Of a stretch of DNA of 64,000 bases, positions 38,739 through 51,913 are shown one piece after another. The notes below the pieces were generated by a model. It worked only from the letters and a program-made list of their open reading frames with translations, was not told the DNA's origin and ran no database searches. The position numbers were made by a program, and so were the translations under genes. This stretch comes from Brevipalpus yothersi (lineage: Eukaryota > Arthropoda > Arachnida > Trombidiformes > Tenuipalpidae). Within the stretch, counting starts at the first letter, position 1; every line of letters begins with the position of its first letter. Location: contig QZCP01000445.1 in NCBI GenBank assembly GCA_003956705.1, positions 428,017 to 492,016 on the forward strand, given 5' to 3'.

Positions 38739-39086
38739 TCGAGATTAATTATCAGTCCTTGACAATTGCCTTAGCAACATTGTCACTTAATATGCACTGA
38801 ACACATGTACAATTCAAAGTGTTCTCATGTGTTTGCTGTCTCTCTTCTCGTTCTGGATTAATCTTGGGAGAAATCTTTTCTGAAGGTTATTCGAGAAAAT
38901 GATGAGAGAGAACGTTATTTCATTCATTTCAATTCAAGCATGCTAATGAGTAGCCAAAAATTTGAATGTCTCAATATTTAAATTGTGTTACTAATTCTGA
39001 AATTTTTTATCATTCATAGGGTCAAATATTCAGTCCATCAGCAACATGATGGATGGGGCAAGAAGCATGGTTGGGGTTGGCATTGA
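37557..39086 (+). CDS. Secreted Trp/Gly/His-rich miniprotein (five exons)
   Basis: Exons 37557-37571, 37741-37873, 38310-38345, 38542-38602 and 39020-39086 join in consistent phases (0, 1, 1, 2) to give 103 residues. Residues 1-23 (MTTVKVSILAAFVFITFFGI, then VLS) form a signal peptide. By my count the roughly 80-residue mature chain contains 13 Trp, 16 Gly and 10 His, in motifs such as WGGWNGWGY, PWGINHGYKWG, CTGWGWNEKC and the C-terminal HGWGWH. Two cysteines in the WCTGWGWNEKC segment could form one small disulphide loop. I do not recognise a family. The composition suggests an adhesive, cuticular, silk-associated, antimicrobial or metal-binding secretion. The first codons lie in a 15-base exon, so automated predictors may start wrongly at a non-ATG codon near 37729. 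Joining the five short exons preserves the Gly/Trp/His bias throughout, which supports the model. Confidence 0.82.
38671..38735. repeat. (AG)n microsatellite in intron 4 of the miniprotein gene
   Basis: Perfect AG tract of 65 bases lying between exons 4 and 5 of the Trp/Gly/His-rich gene. Confidence 0.97.
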
Positions 39087-40448
39087 TGGTGATTTGGGCC
39101 AAGCTTTTCCCCAAAGAGTACAGAAATCGGAGACAAGAATTGCGAAATGGCACTAATTAATACCCTGAAGAATACATGAAAATCGAGCTTCCCAAAGCTT
39201 CATCACATCTGGAATTAATATTCTGTAATCTGTATACTGGTATCATGATCAACATAACGATGTTCATCTTTTGATTTGATATCAAGTTTACTGTTATATA
39301 CCGGAAAAACCATAATCAAACACACTCCATGTAAATTGTTGTTGCCTACTTTCGGAAATAGATGTACACACATCAGAAAACAAACATGATTCATCTCCCC
39401 TTTCATAACAGTGTGTGATTAAAAAAAAATGAACATAGCCATTCACAATTGATAGATAATCGATAAAACATTGTCTCATTTTCGGTTTCATCTGATTGTT
39501 GAAACATTTCGATTTCGGTTACTTTTCACCACCGGAAAGAGAAGTAATAAAAAGATGATATCCTGACACGATAATTGCCAACAGATATCCAAACTGCTGG
39601 TCTCTCTACATTCCAAGATTCACCATGAGACCATGAGTCAAGTTCAAGTGTAGATAGAAATGTATCATGATCACAACAATTCATGATCAAGTTCAGCATG
39701 TAAAGGCTTCTCTTGCTCATACAGAATCTGTATTACAGATACAAAGTATATACACAGTTTCTCGTTAGATTCATCCATTTTGTCGAATATTCGCCCAAAT
39801 TATCGGGTAAAGAAATTCATCTCTTCTTCCCCAAAATGAATATTTTTTCGGAAAAAAGATTCATTTCCTTCATCCATCCTCTCTCTGGGTAATTAATATC
39901 ATACACCAAACAATCAAAAAAAAATATATTCAATCATTTTTATTTATAATCAATATTACCTTGAAAGTAATATTTTGATTGGTTCATGATACTTTCCATC
40001 ATGATGATGTTTGCCATTTTGTTTTAATTTCATCATCTCTCTCTCTCTCTGTTTTGTAAAAAGCGGTCATGAAAAGCAAGAGAGAGAGAGAAAAAAACCC
40101 AAGAAACACATACAGATCACACACATGCTGCTTAGCCCATCTCCAGTATGCTCACCTATGGACTTATGGGCTATGGGCTAATAAAAATTGCCGCCCGAAA
40201 TCTACTAGGCTAAGAATCAAGCTTTCTTTTTTGCCATGTACCTCTCTCTCTTCCTATGGTTCCTATGTACATGGCGTTGAGGCCAAAATAGGTACACACA
40301 GTGTTACATGGTACCATGTACCGAAAACCAAAAACTCCGATCTGGTAGAGAGAGCATCGAGAGAAGATGATACAGTAGTCGAGAGAGAGAGAGAGAGAGA
40401 GAGAAACAGCAGTATCAGTATGCGCAGGCGACAGGCGGGCTTATGCAC

Positions 40449-40486
<38 letters not shown>

Positions 40487-40767
40487 GGGTAAAGAGATTG
40501 AAGCTGATGAGTAAAGCTCAGATATATCTGAGGAATATTTCTTCAGAACATTCTTTTCAGATACATATATATATGTATGTATGTGTGTGTATTTTATTTT
40601 CCAATTATTTTTTTACTACGATCGTGTGTATGTCGTGAATGATCGTGAAAGATTATTATCTTATTGATGTGTGTAAACATTGATTGGTGGTGAATTTTTT
40701 TTTCTCTCTCTTTCACACTTTTGAACACTACATATTTTATTAGGAGAGAGAGAGAAACATTGCCGCA
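39087..40767. other. Intergenic interval before Sfmbt
   Basis: Contains the 3' end of the miniprotein gene and the upstream region of Sfmbt. It holds a GA tract at about 40382-40403 and a TG tract at 40453-40482. The 189-codon open frame at 40069-40638 (+) runs through these repeats and encodes their translations, so I do not regard it as a gene. Confidence 0.6.
40453..40482. repeat. (TG)n microsatellite
   Basis: Perfect TG dinucleotide tract about 290 bases upstream of the Sfmbt start codon. Confidence 0.97.
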
Positions 40768-43700
40768 ATGGCCAGTGAAGAGAGTGAAATTAAAACTCCA
40801 ACAAGTAAGTGTGGTGTATTGTGATGGAGATATTAATTAAATTTTCTTGACACCATTGACCATTGATCACATTCAATTGTTGGTTTTTGGGTTTTGAGAA
40901 AATTTTCTTACTTCAGTACAATTTTTTTTTCTCTTCCTTCGATCACTTTTAATGGTCACTTTTGTATGATTTGTTTGTCTTATACATACTGTATCACACT
41001 GATTCTCGCTTATTGCTTACTTTCACTCTTTCTCTTCCTCTTTCCTAAACCTAATTGATTGTATTTATATATTTTTTTTTCTCAAAACAGTCGATGAACA
41101 AGAATCAGAATGTATCAGTAAAACAGAAGCAACAATGTCATCTGAGGTGGCCGCCAATGATGTAGACAATGATGATGGTAATGTTGATAACGAAGATATG
41201 GAAGAAATTGATGAAGATTTGGTTCCTGAAGATGCTTTCTGGCACGTAAGTTGATTCATAGTTTACTTTTTTTTAATTAACATCAATTTTTTTACTATCA
41301 CTTGTTTTCCCCTCATTCAATGTTTTTATTCTGTTTACTTCGGTGTTGGATTGTTAATTGTTACTAGTACTATTTATATTCATATATATTGATTACCGAA
41401 TAGATCACATCTTTCCACCACATCATCTTCATGATCAACATGATCTCTTTGATATTTTCACCTTTTTTCTCTCTTTTTCTTCTACTCTTTACCACTCGAA
41501 CTTCTATTCCAGATCACATTTCATCTCTGAATATGTCTCTCATTGACTTTCTTTTTGCCATGGATAACTTTATTTAATGTATTAATTTGTATGTGTGTCT
41601 CTCTCTTTCTTTCTTTCCACTTTTTACTTTCATCCAGATTGAAGCCAGTCGGATAAATGGCTTCGAGATAGATATGAAAATTGAAATAGAACATGAAACT
41701 GGTAAATATTGGTTCGCAACCATAACCAATGTATGCTCCAATCTGTTGTCCATCCGGTGGACTGGCGCTACAACTGATTCTTGGTTCGATGTGAAACACA
41801 ATCAATGCTATCCATTTGGACATTTACGGGATTCGGACAAGGAAACTGTTCCACCATCATCTCTCAAATTGTCCGATGAGCTTATCAATCAAACTATTGA
41901 AGAGTACAAGAAATTCAATGAACAACAGCAGAAGCAACAGCAACAACAAGATGATTCAGCGAATCAAAATAAACCATTTGGACTCTTCAAACTTGGTGGC
42001 TTGGATCCAGTGCAAATTTTGGCACCAGGTACAATATTGGAAGTTGATTTTCCCAATTCAAGTAATCGTTTATGGTTTGCTGCGGTCAAGAAGAATATTG
42101 GTGGCCGCTTACTATTGGAATGGCATCACAATGGTAATGTAACGGAGACATGTAATTACGGGCCAATGGATTTTTGGCTCCACTTTTGCCATCCTCGAGT
42201 ACATCATCTCTGTTATGGTCGAGATAGACAGGATGTTGTTTATTTTCCTCCCTTCAAATTGGATTCATATTCAAATTGGATGAATGATTTGAATGAATTT
42301 TTTGAGCTGCGTGATAATAGTGAAAAATATGATTTGGTCCAATATTTGATAACCAATGCAAAACAAAGACGTCCAGATTTAATTGACCCTCTCAGTATTG
42401 AGAATCTCAGAAAACGAGACATCGCATTAACATTTCCCTCTGATAGACTTGAGTTGGTCCTAGTTTCCATAAGTGACAAGGAACATGACTCATTTACAGT
42501 ACAAACTCAAGAACCTCCTCATAGAACTAATTGCATTCCTATTGACGATAATATTGCCGTTTTACCGATCAATTGGGCTGAAGAGTATGGTATGTCTCTG
42601 TACAATTTTCAAGATGCTTCGAAAGATTTTCACAGTTATTTAAAGAAAAACAAAGCACGTGCCGCTCCTATCAAATTGATAGAGAGTGAAAGGGTGTTCA
42701 AATTTAAAGTGAACCATAAATTAGAAATTATACATCCTCAAGACAGTGGAAAGGTATAATATACATAGTCTATTACAATCATTTTAATCTTAATTATTAA
42801 CAGAGAGAATGACTTTGATTTTCTCAGATCTGCGAAGGAATAGTAACTCGAGTCACACCTCCTCTGGTTTGGATTGAAATATCTAATGACCTAGTTCATG
42901 TTTTACCCTACAATTCTACTGATCTTTATCCAATTGGTTTCTGTGAAGACAATGACTATCAAGTTACCAAGTTATTAACACCGAGTAAGAAGTTCAAAGG
43001 TGAGTAATGTACAGTGATGCTAGAGTCACTGATACTTTCTGTTTTTCCGTGATCGATGGCTAGTCATCTCTCTCTATCCCAAAGTGATGTACATCTGATA
43101 ATCTTGTGACTTAACAACCTTACAAAACATGAGGGTTTCTCAAGCGTCGTCAAATTTTTTTTTCTGATCATCGATAAATTTCAGGAAAATTTATTTCACT
43201 TTTTCTTCCCCCTCTCAACAGTCTCCAAAGATACCCAAGAAAAAAAGGATACTAGTGAAGAGCCTGATGAAAATGGCTTGAAATCTAATTCTCGTATTCC
43301 AAATAGCCTTCTGCCAGAGGTTGCCAAAGGAACGTGTCCTAGAATATATTTTAATCATAAATGTTTCACGGGTCCACTATTAAGCAAGTCGAAGATAAGA
43401 GAATTACCTCGTTTTGTTGGTCCTGGTCCAGTGGTCCTAGTTTTACAAGAGGTGATCTCTAAAATAATCTCAGTAGCCTATGTGCCTCCTCGAGTTCTGA
43501 ATGAATTAAGCTCCAAAGGATTCGAAGAGCTTCTCAAAAAAGTTTCCGTTGATGATACTCATGAGGTCGTTTTTAAGGCTAAATATCAGAAGAAATCTTT
43601 TCATGACGGCATTTATGTGACGCAAAAAGTAGAAGAGATCGAAGAATTTTGTAAAGCTGTTTGTGGTCATCTCAAGTGCTGTTATAATCTCTTTGGCCCA

Positions 43701-44651
43701 CAATTATATGATGGAGATGATTGTCCATCTCACTGTCGTGGTTTGAGAAAAACTAACAAGGTACTCAAGCGTGCAATTTATTATCGGCAAAAAGCAGCTA
43801 AAACAAAGCCAAATAGTCAGCCAACCAAAGATTCAGCAGCAAGCACTCCGTCAAATAGTCAAACAATCGATGGTCAAGATGATGACAAAAAGTCCGAAGA
43901 TTCTGTAACACAAGGTAAAAAGAAGAAAAAGAAAACTCAGGAAACTCGAGAAAAGGAAGATTCATCTGGAAATGATGATGAAGGCTCAAGAGATAATTGC
44001 GAAAATGGTATCACCAGGAATGGAAAAAATGAAAAAGACTCGAAAGATGCCATGAAAACTGTCAATGACACTAGAAATGAATATTCATCGGGTGAACCAA
44101 TCACCAAATCAAAACAAAACTCTGTAAAGCCAGTTGAAAGGAGTACTAGAGAAGTTAAAGGTCGTAATTTAGTCAAGCAGTCTGGAAAGAAACGTAAATT
44201 TCCAGATGAAGACTATGGATATCAAAATGTGCGTAATAATCGTGGTGCTCTGAATGAGCGAGATCAAGAATTGAAAAAATCAAGCCATACATTCCCGAAG
44301 AAAGTGGCTCACATATCGAATACTTTTTATGATAATCCGTTGACTTGGTCAGCGAAAGACGTGTACAATTTTATTGAGGCGAGCCCTTGTAGCTCTCTCG
44401 CCTCTATTCTACTTGCTCAGGTATGCTTGAATCAATTCAAACGATATTTTCCAATTACTGATGCGAATTTTTTTATCTTTCTCCAGGAAATCGATGGCGC
44501 AGCTTTGATGCTCCTCGATTCGGAGACAATCGAGACAACTTTCGGGTTTGGTTACACCGATAAATTTGACGCCAAAAATATTAAAAGATTGTGCCATCTC
44601 ATCAATCATCTTAAAAAATCTTTTTTTGATCATCACAACAGTCTTATATAG
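40768..44651 (+). CDS. Sfmbt: Sfmbt, Scm-related Polycomb-group protein with four MBT repeats, SLED and SAM domains
   Basis: Six exons, 40768-40804, 41091-41245, 41638-42753, 42828-42999, 43222-44420 and 44487-44651, give 947 residues. The start has G at -3 and +4. Order: an acidic N-terminus (1-64); four MBT repeats, about 65-130 (GKYWFATITNV, WFDVKH), 185-260 (PGTILEVDF, NIGGRLLLEW), 325-386 (degenerate) and 415-485 (VNHKLEIIHP, LYPIGFCEDN); a SLED/DUF3588 domain from about 530 (CPRIYFNHKCFTGPLL, LFGPQL); a long Lys-rich linker; and a C-terminal SAM domain from about 866 (NPLTWSAKDVYNFIE, EIDGAALMLLD). In flies Sfmbt pairs with Pho in PhoRC to recruit Polycomb complexes, and its MBT repeats read mono- and dimethyl-lysine. 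The N-terminal FCS zinc finger of the fly protein is not present here, as in vertebrate SFMBT1/2. The last intron is in frame, so open-frame reading alone inserts 22 spurious residues into the SAM domain. Confidence 0.95.
44421..44486 (+). other. Sfmbt: In-frame 66-base intron inside the Sfmbt SAM domain
   Basis: CTTGCTCAG/GTATGCTTG begins and TTTCTCCAG/GAAATCGAT ends a 66-base segment without stop codons. Removing it restores the continuous SAM motif (ASILLAQ then EIDGAALM). If retained, it would add 22 residues with no frameshift. Confidence 0.8.
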
Positions 44652-47600
44652 TCTTTATAGCCTTCAAAAATTGTTCTTTATAGAACTTAGCATCTATTTT
44701 TACCCTGGTTATCTTGATTATATATATGCGTCAAAAACTTATCTTGTCCTTTCCTGTGGAATGTTTTCTCTCTCTCTCTCCCAACTCATTCAAGGCAATA
44801 ATACCCTTCTGTACTTCTCTCATCAGAGGGTCTTGATTTTGCTTGCTAATCTTCTTGTCATAACTAGCTAAAACTATTTCACAATAATAGACAACCACTT
44901 TGATCACAATTTTTTTCCTTGCTTTGAATTTAATTCGAAAAACTTCTAAATTTTGATGTTCTTCCGACTCTGTTTGACCAATGCTAGAATTTCTTTGTGA
45001 CAGCCTTTAATAAAATGAAATTGAAGAACAATCATCGAAGCTTTTGATTGAGACTTTGACTTAGGGAAAGGATTTGTTTTCCTTGTTCCTAACAGAGAAT
45101 CTCTAAAGCCTCACACATAGATCATGTAATCTCAACCATGACAATCGATGATTCAACTTCTTTTCTATTTTATCTATCATCATCATCACTATCTATCTGT
45201 ATCATGGGGCAAAAAACAACATTCAACAGAATTCTTATCACTCTTCATGGGACATTTCCATACAATTCATGGCCCAAACGAAGGAAGATGTCGCACATGA
45301 CTCTAGAAAGTGATCAGATTCATGATTCGACACAAGAATCAGACCACATTTGCCTTCTCGGTTGTGTTTCTTATTCTCCCTCAAAAATTTGAGTCATGAG
45401 ACCGATTTTATCTTGCCGGCTTGGAATATCCAACAAGTTCCCCATGTAAAAGAAGAAAAAGAGGGAAAAAATAGACGAAAAAACAGAGAGAGGAAGAGAG
45501 ACTCTCTCGAATAGTTGCGCATCCACTCAGTTCAAATTCTTGCTCCGGTTAATAATCTATCGTTTTCCATTCACTATTCTCTCCTGTACGTTACATCAGA
45601 ACTCCAATGCTAGTAGATATTTTCTATAGTTGTGACAAATAACAATCGTAGTAATAGTAGTAAAGTGATTGTGAGGAATAATTGTGCTACTAGATTGCTA
45701 GTGCTTCTGTGTTCACCATAAAAGTGAGAAAGAAAGAGAAAAAGAAAGAAAGAAAGTGAGAGAGAGAGTGTGTGTGTATTGAAACACAGTCCAATGCTCT
45801 AAGGTCGTTCACCGAAATTCTCATCAAGCATCAAGAAGAAGAAGAAGGAAAAATTAATCAACTGTGTGAGCTATTCACAATCAAATTAACTAACTCATTT
45901 TAACCATTTGCGATCTAATTATATTTTATCAAATTTGTTCTCATCACTTTTAACATACCAATCATACTATATTGTCATCCTATACATATATACCACTAGT
46001 TCGTGAGAATAATACATTCTCGGAAGCATAAGTTTCATTTTAATCGAATTTTCATGGATATTGCTGATTTTCATCTTCATTAACCCAAATTAAGGTAAGT
46101 CAACATTTTTCAAGTCAATTGGATCACCTGAACTGCTCATTTAGTTTGAATACAGATTTTCTAATTATAGTATTAGAATTCTAGAAATATCTAATTATTT
46201 TTGCATCGAGTATTCATGGATGTTGATAAAAGTAGACTCAGTTCTGTCCTGTTTGTTCCTCGCTGAATAATTTTGGGATCAATCTGAAGTAATATATGTA
46301 GCAAGCTTGATCAAATATCCTGGGGCATCATACTTGATGAATATCAATTCGAGATTTGCAAGTAAATTTCCAAGTAATGATCTGGGAATTATGTTGTGAA
46401 ATCGATGGCATGGTAGCATGACGTGTTTAATTTGAATTACAAAAGCAAAATGAACACTTATGGGAAGGATCGCTAGAGGATGCCAGGATGAAACCTTAGA
46501 ATCCATCAGAAATACCTGTTGCTTGAGCATTCGTTCCCTTTGCTATAAGAATGCTCAAAAACACTTAGATGATAGGTTGATGCAGTTCATTGTTTGAATG
46601 AGCATGATATAACAAAGTAAATCTCAAAAAATTTGCATGCGAGTTAATAATCAATAACATCAAACAGACAATTGCAGTGGAGCTCTTCGAGGAAACCTTT
46701 TGAGTCACAATTTTTCATTGATTCCTAAAAATAGACAACCTGAACTGAATTGATCAAAACTAGAAACTTCTAGAAAATAGATTGAAAAGAATCATGGAAA
46801 GATCATAAATCTTGGATCTTTGTGCTTATTGACAAAGAATAAGATTAGCTTTAGAATACTCGATGAAGAGCAACGAAATATTCTAAACTAGAAATGAAAT
46901 AAAGTTGTTAAAATGTTTAATAATCCTCGAAACATTGGAACTCATTAACTGATTTGAGTTGTGTGAGTTGAACCAATTCACTTATTCTGGTCAATTTTTT
47001 CATATAATTTCGTAAGAAACTAGAAATTCCGAGCAAAAAATTGATAGATTTGACAGAAGATTGATAAAAAAGACAAATTAACGAACAAACTACACCTATT
47101 CAGTAAAAGAGATGAAGAAATTCGAGCAACATTGAAGTAATTTCAAAATTTCAAAATCTCAAAATCGGAAAGCAGTGTTCTAATTGGATCAGAATTCATG
47201 CAGTTTCTATTTCAATACAATTCGCAATGAGAACTGATGCTCTAAGTATGTATAAATGATGTATAGAGATTGATACACGAGAATAGAGAAGTTTAGATGC
47301 AAAATTTTCCATCTCAAAAGACACCCAAATGATCAAAGAAAGTATTGATTTCATTAGTCGTGAAGATTCCCGAAAATTAATTGATTGAACGCGTGTCCGT
47401 AGAACTTCAAGTAAGCAAAATTATGTACCGATTTCTTTTACTCAATTTGTGTTCAGTGTTCAATTCAGTGTGTTAAATTTGTGATTAAGGTCATCAACAG
47501 ATGAGATTTAATATTAGAAATGAGAGAGTAAAAATAAACTAACTAAATGTTTTGCCATCAAATTGACAAATTGATGAAAGCAAACCTTCAAAAGCTCATC

Positions 47601-49355
47601 ATTTGGAACAGAAAAAAATAGTGAAAATTCATTAGTAAGTGGGAAATAGTTAAGGAACCAAATTGAATCATCATGAATGACAAGAATCATGAGAACGTGA
47701 GTGTTCATTACTAAAATATCAAAAGTTCTACACTGATTAACCATGAGCTTACCAATTTTCTCATTGAATTAACCGTTATTTTTTCATATAAATACTTACA
47801 CACTTATCAAACCCACTTTCATTCTCAAAGAACACCGAATGAGTGAAGCAAAAAATCTGTCCCAATGAAGCTCATCATACACATCTCAAATCTTTCAATT
47901 CATATTTTGACCTAAATGAGGACCATCCTATAAACTGTATAGCTGTTGAATATTAGAACTTTCATTTATACATCTATTTATACATACTTCATGCTCTCAA
48001 AATGTGCAATTTTGCATCAAATTGTGGTCCTTAGTCTCGATTCATTTTTGGAAGCGCTCTAATTGAGACATTAATAACTCTAATGATTCTAGGCTTCTAG
48101 GTGACTGTTCAATTGTATGTGTATATATAGATTCATCAACTGAATCAGATGAAGGTGTCCGAAAAAATTGTCAATTCATCTTATTGAAATAATTGGTCAC
48201 ATCGTAATAATAACTCAATCAATTCCATTCATATTCTCTCCTCTTCTTCCTCTATTTTCTTCTGATATTCACTCTAGCTGAACGATTGTATTTTGTATGA
48301 ATCGGAAGTTAATTGTAGAACACCTTTCACTTTAACAACTCATAGTTGTCAGTACTTTTTAGAACTTTTTCCTTCACTTGATGATTTTTTCTGTTTTGGA
48401 CTCGTCAAGGTTCCTTTTTCGGAAGTTATTCGATTGAAAACTATTTGATTACTCGAATGGAAACATGGAAAACATTCAACTAAGAAAATTTGCTGATCTA
48501 GGCATAAAATATAAAATACTTCCATGGCACAAATCGAATATATTGATGAACATGGGAGAATTCTCCTTTGTAAATCTCCATTTACAATCATTTAAATCAA
48601 CTCAACTCGATTTTTTTGAAGGCAACATACATGGAGGATGATCATTTGTTGTTTGAATTCAAAAAATTCTCGACAAATGATAATGAAAACACAGAAATTT
48701 GATTCAACTTTAAAACACGTTGATTCGTCTAGAAGTTCTAAGTTGTTCGAAGAATATTTCTCTCTTTATTTACAAGTATTCATGATACCAAAAACATTTA
48801 TTGTTTACTGAAGCAATAGCAGAGTTATAAATCTCTGATTGGCATCCAATACCTATGGGAATACATGATCTCATCTAATATGATGAAATATAAGGATAAA
48901 TTGAGGACCAAATTGATTTTCCAGTCGAGAATAGTTCATGACTGAAAATGAGATTTAAAGTGTCAAAACAAATCATCACTGGGAATCGTTTGAAGTATGC
49001 TCTAAAGTCAGAAATCATTTGATTCGGAATATTTAACGGTAAACTCGAGAAAGTTTTCTTACTCTCTGAATGATCATGGCTTCAGCATTATTTTTGAGCT
49101 CTTGAAAGCTCTTGAATAATGGATTGACTCTGGAATCACCAGAATTATGATTATATTAAAAGCATGAGTTCTTATGGATAGTGGATAGTAGTCGTAGTAG
49201 TAATAGCAGTTAGGTCTCTTGAGTCAAGGGACTTGGTCTCTGATTAATTTTTCAGTTGATTTACTCTTTTCTTTATTCACCATTGGAACCGATTTATTCA
49301 TGACCTTTTCTATCTACACTCTATTTTCTATCCTTTCCACAGTTAACCTTCGAGG
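44652..49355. other. Interval between Sfmbt and the Gpa2 start codon
   Basis: Holds the Sfmbt 3' untranslated region and probably the promoter and a long 5' untranslated intron of Gpa2. The acceptor CTTTCCACAG/TTAACC just before the Gpa2 ATG, with an in-frame TAA between them, shows the ATG exon begins in untranslated sequence. A donor-like TTAAG/GTAAGTC near 46093 could be its partner. No other gene is evident. Confidence 0.5.
45009..45014 (+). terminator. Sfmbt: Poly(A) signal AATAAA for Sfmbt
   Basis: AATAAA 358 bases after the Sfmbt stop codon, in the context CTTTAATAAAATG. No closer canonical hexamer was noticed. Confidence 0.5.
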
Positions 49356-51075
49356 ATGAACATTGCGTTAAGACGTGGTGAAAGTGATGTACCTATATCA
49401 ATATTTTTGTTAGCTTTTTGGTTTGGAATTATCATCATTCGAAAAGGAACGGATGCCTATTCATGGGAAAGACCTGGGTGCCACAGAATAGGTGAGTCCA
49501 TCTTGATGAGCATTTTATTTTGTTCCTCCTCTTCATAACCCACCTTCAAATGGTCTATGAACCGATCTGAGGATCAATTTGGGAATGATAAGAGAGAAAT
49601 TCTAGAAAGAAAGCTATATTTATCGAGAATAGTTTACGAAAATAGTTCAGAGACAAAAAATATCCAGGGATTTCTGATGGCAAATCTTTTTGAATTCATG
49701 ATTAAGATCTATGTGTCCATCATCATAGAATTGACAGGAACTTCCAACATTTGGCTGAATAGAAGAGCTTAGATCACAAAAAGATAGCAGATAGAACTTT
49801 GAATAGAAAGTATTTTATCAAAGATAAGATGAATTGTGTATCACAAGTATCTAAATATGGATTCTTTCATCATGAACTCTATTTTGTTCAATGCCTTTCT
49901 ATTCATATCAGGATAGATATATTCCTATCTTGAATGAGAAAGAATCTCTCTCTTACTCACTTTCTCTTTCTTCCTCTTGTTGAGTCTAGAATATTTGTAA
50001 CGCTAAACTTTCCTCCTGCACCTCCTCTTAAGGATTATCTCATTTGTGTATCTATTCAACTAGGTTTTTCAAAACCTTCCATCTACGAATGCATCCTCAG
50101 AAGTTCTATACGTGATAGGAATCCTCTGAAATCTGGCCGAAAATGTTGAAAAGTAACGAGGCAATTGATTGTGAATTTTTCTTTCCATCCACTTCCTGAA
50201 AGCCCAAATTTGGAGTGAATGTTATACGATCACAAGTGATGGGAGAAAAATCAGAATTGAATTTTCATGAAGGTTTCGAAATCAATCACTCATGCATACA
50301 GAGGTGAATTGTCAAGAGGAATAGTGAGGGAGATAAGTGAAAAGTATCATGATTTGCTTGAAGAAAGTTAAACAGCCTTAGGGCACATGGTTCGAGCTCA
50401 CTTTCAGTTTCATGATGCTGATAGATTCAGATCTCATGAATTTCATTCCGGGTACCTTCTGAGGGCACTATCTAAGAGATGATTTCATGAGAAGTAATTG
50501 ATTCAGAAGAGAAGTTAAGATAATATTTGAAGTTACTTCTTTCGGTTTGTTATCGCTTGGATAGATTAGAAATCTGACACAAAATATTGTTATTCCTATC
50601 CTTTCATAACTTTAATTTTCTATTCAAACTCGATAATATGCAAGGGGGAAAAGAGTTACACGGCAGAAGATATCATCAATTTGTCTCAAAAGCTCTCTTT
50701 GTTAAGCTGTTACAATAGTCATGAGATTGAGATATGATGAGATTTTTACCATTTCCCTGCAGCTAGAGTGATACTTCAATCAAGAAAGTAGGTTCAACTT
50801 CAGCATCACTTATCATGACAAAATTCAGTTTTTGGAACTTCAGAGGCTTGATTTGTGCATAGTTTATTTGAGCTTTCCATAGCTTTGATTACGAGTCTGG
50901 CTTGAGAAATGGTTCTTCTATTCGAATTCCTCAGAATATTGAATCACGAATTTTCTAGATTTCATACACTACTTGGGAAAGACATTGACCTGCATGAGGC
51001 AGAGATGGAATAAGCTTGTGCTTCACTGAAATTTATTCTACAGCTGAATTAACAGATTCTATTCGAAAGATTATT

Positions 51076-51117
<42 letters not shown>

Positions 51118-51855
51118 NNNNNNNNNNNNNNNNNNNNNNNNNNNNNNNNNNNNNNNNNNNNNNNNNNNNNNNNNNNNNNNNNNNNNNNNNNNNNNNNNNN
51201 NNNNNNNNNNNNNNNNNNNNNNNNNNNNNNNNNNNNNNNNNNNNNNNNNNNNNNNNNNNNNNNNNNNNNNNNNNNNNNNNNNNNNNNNNNNNNNNNNNNN
51301 NNNNNNNNNNNNNNNNNNNNNNNNNNNNNNNNNNNNNNNNNNNNNNNNNNNNNNNNNNNNNNNNNNNNNNNNNNNNNNNNNNNNNNNNNNNNNNNNNNNN
51401 NNNNNNNNNNNNNNNNNNNNNNNNNNNNNNNNNNNNNNNNNNNNNNNNNNNNNNNNNNNNNNNNNNNNNNNNNNNNNNNNNNNNNNNNNNNNNNNNNNNN
51501 NNNNNNNNNNNNNNNNNNNNNNNNNNNNNNNNNNNNNNNNNNNNNNNNNNNNNNNNNNNNNNNNNNNNNNNNNNNNNNNNNNNNNNNNNNNNNNNNNNNN
51601 NNNNNNNNNNNNNNNNNNNNNNNNNNNNNNNNNNNNNNNNNNNNNNNNNNNNNNNNNNNNNNNNNNNNNNNNNNNNNNNNNNNNNNNNNNNNNNNNNNNN
51701 NNNNNNNNNNNNNNNNNNNNNNNNNNNNNNNNNNNNNNNNNNNNNNNNNNNNNNNNNNNNNNNNNNNNNNNNNNNNNNNNNNNNNNNNNNNNNNNNNNNN
51801 NNNNNNNNNNNNNNNNNNNNNNNNNNNNNNNNNNNNNNNNNNNNNNNNNNNNNNN

Positions 51856-51913
<58 letters not shown>

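Noticed and set aside
40069..40638. 189-codon open frame on the + strand
   Set aside because: Runs through GA and TG microsatellites, giving RERERE and CVCVCV strings, with no conserved segment.
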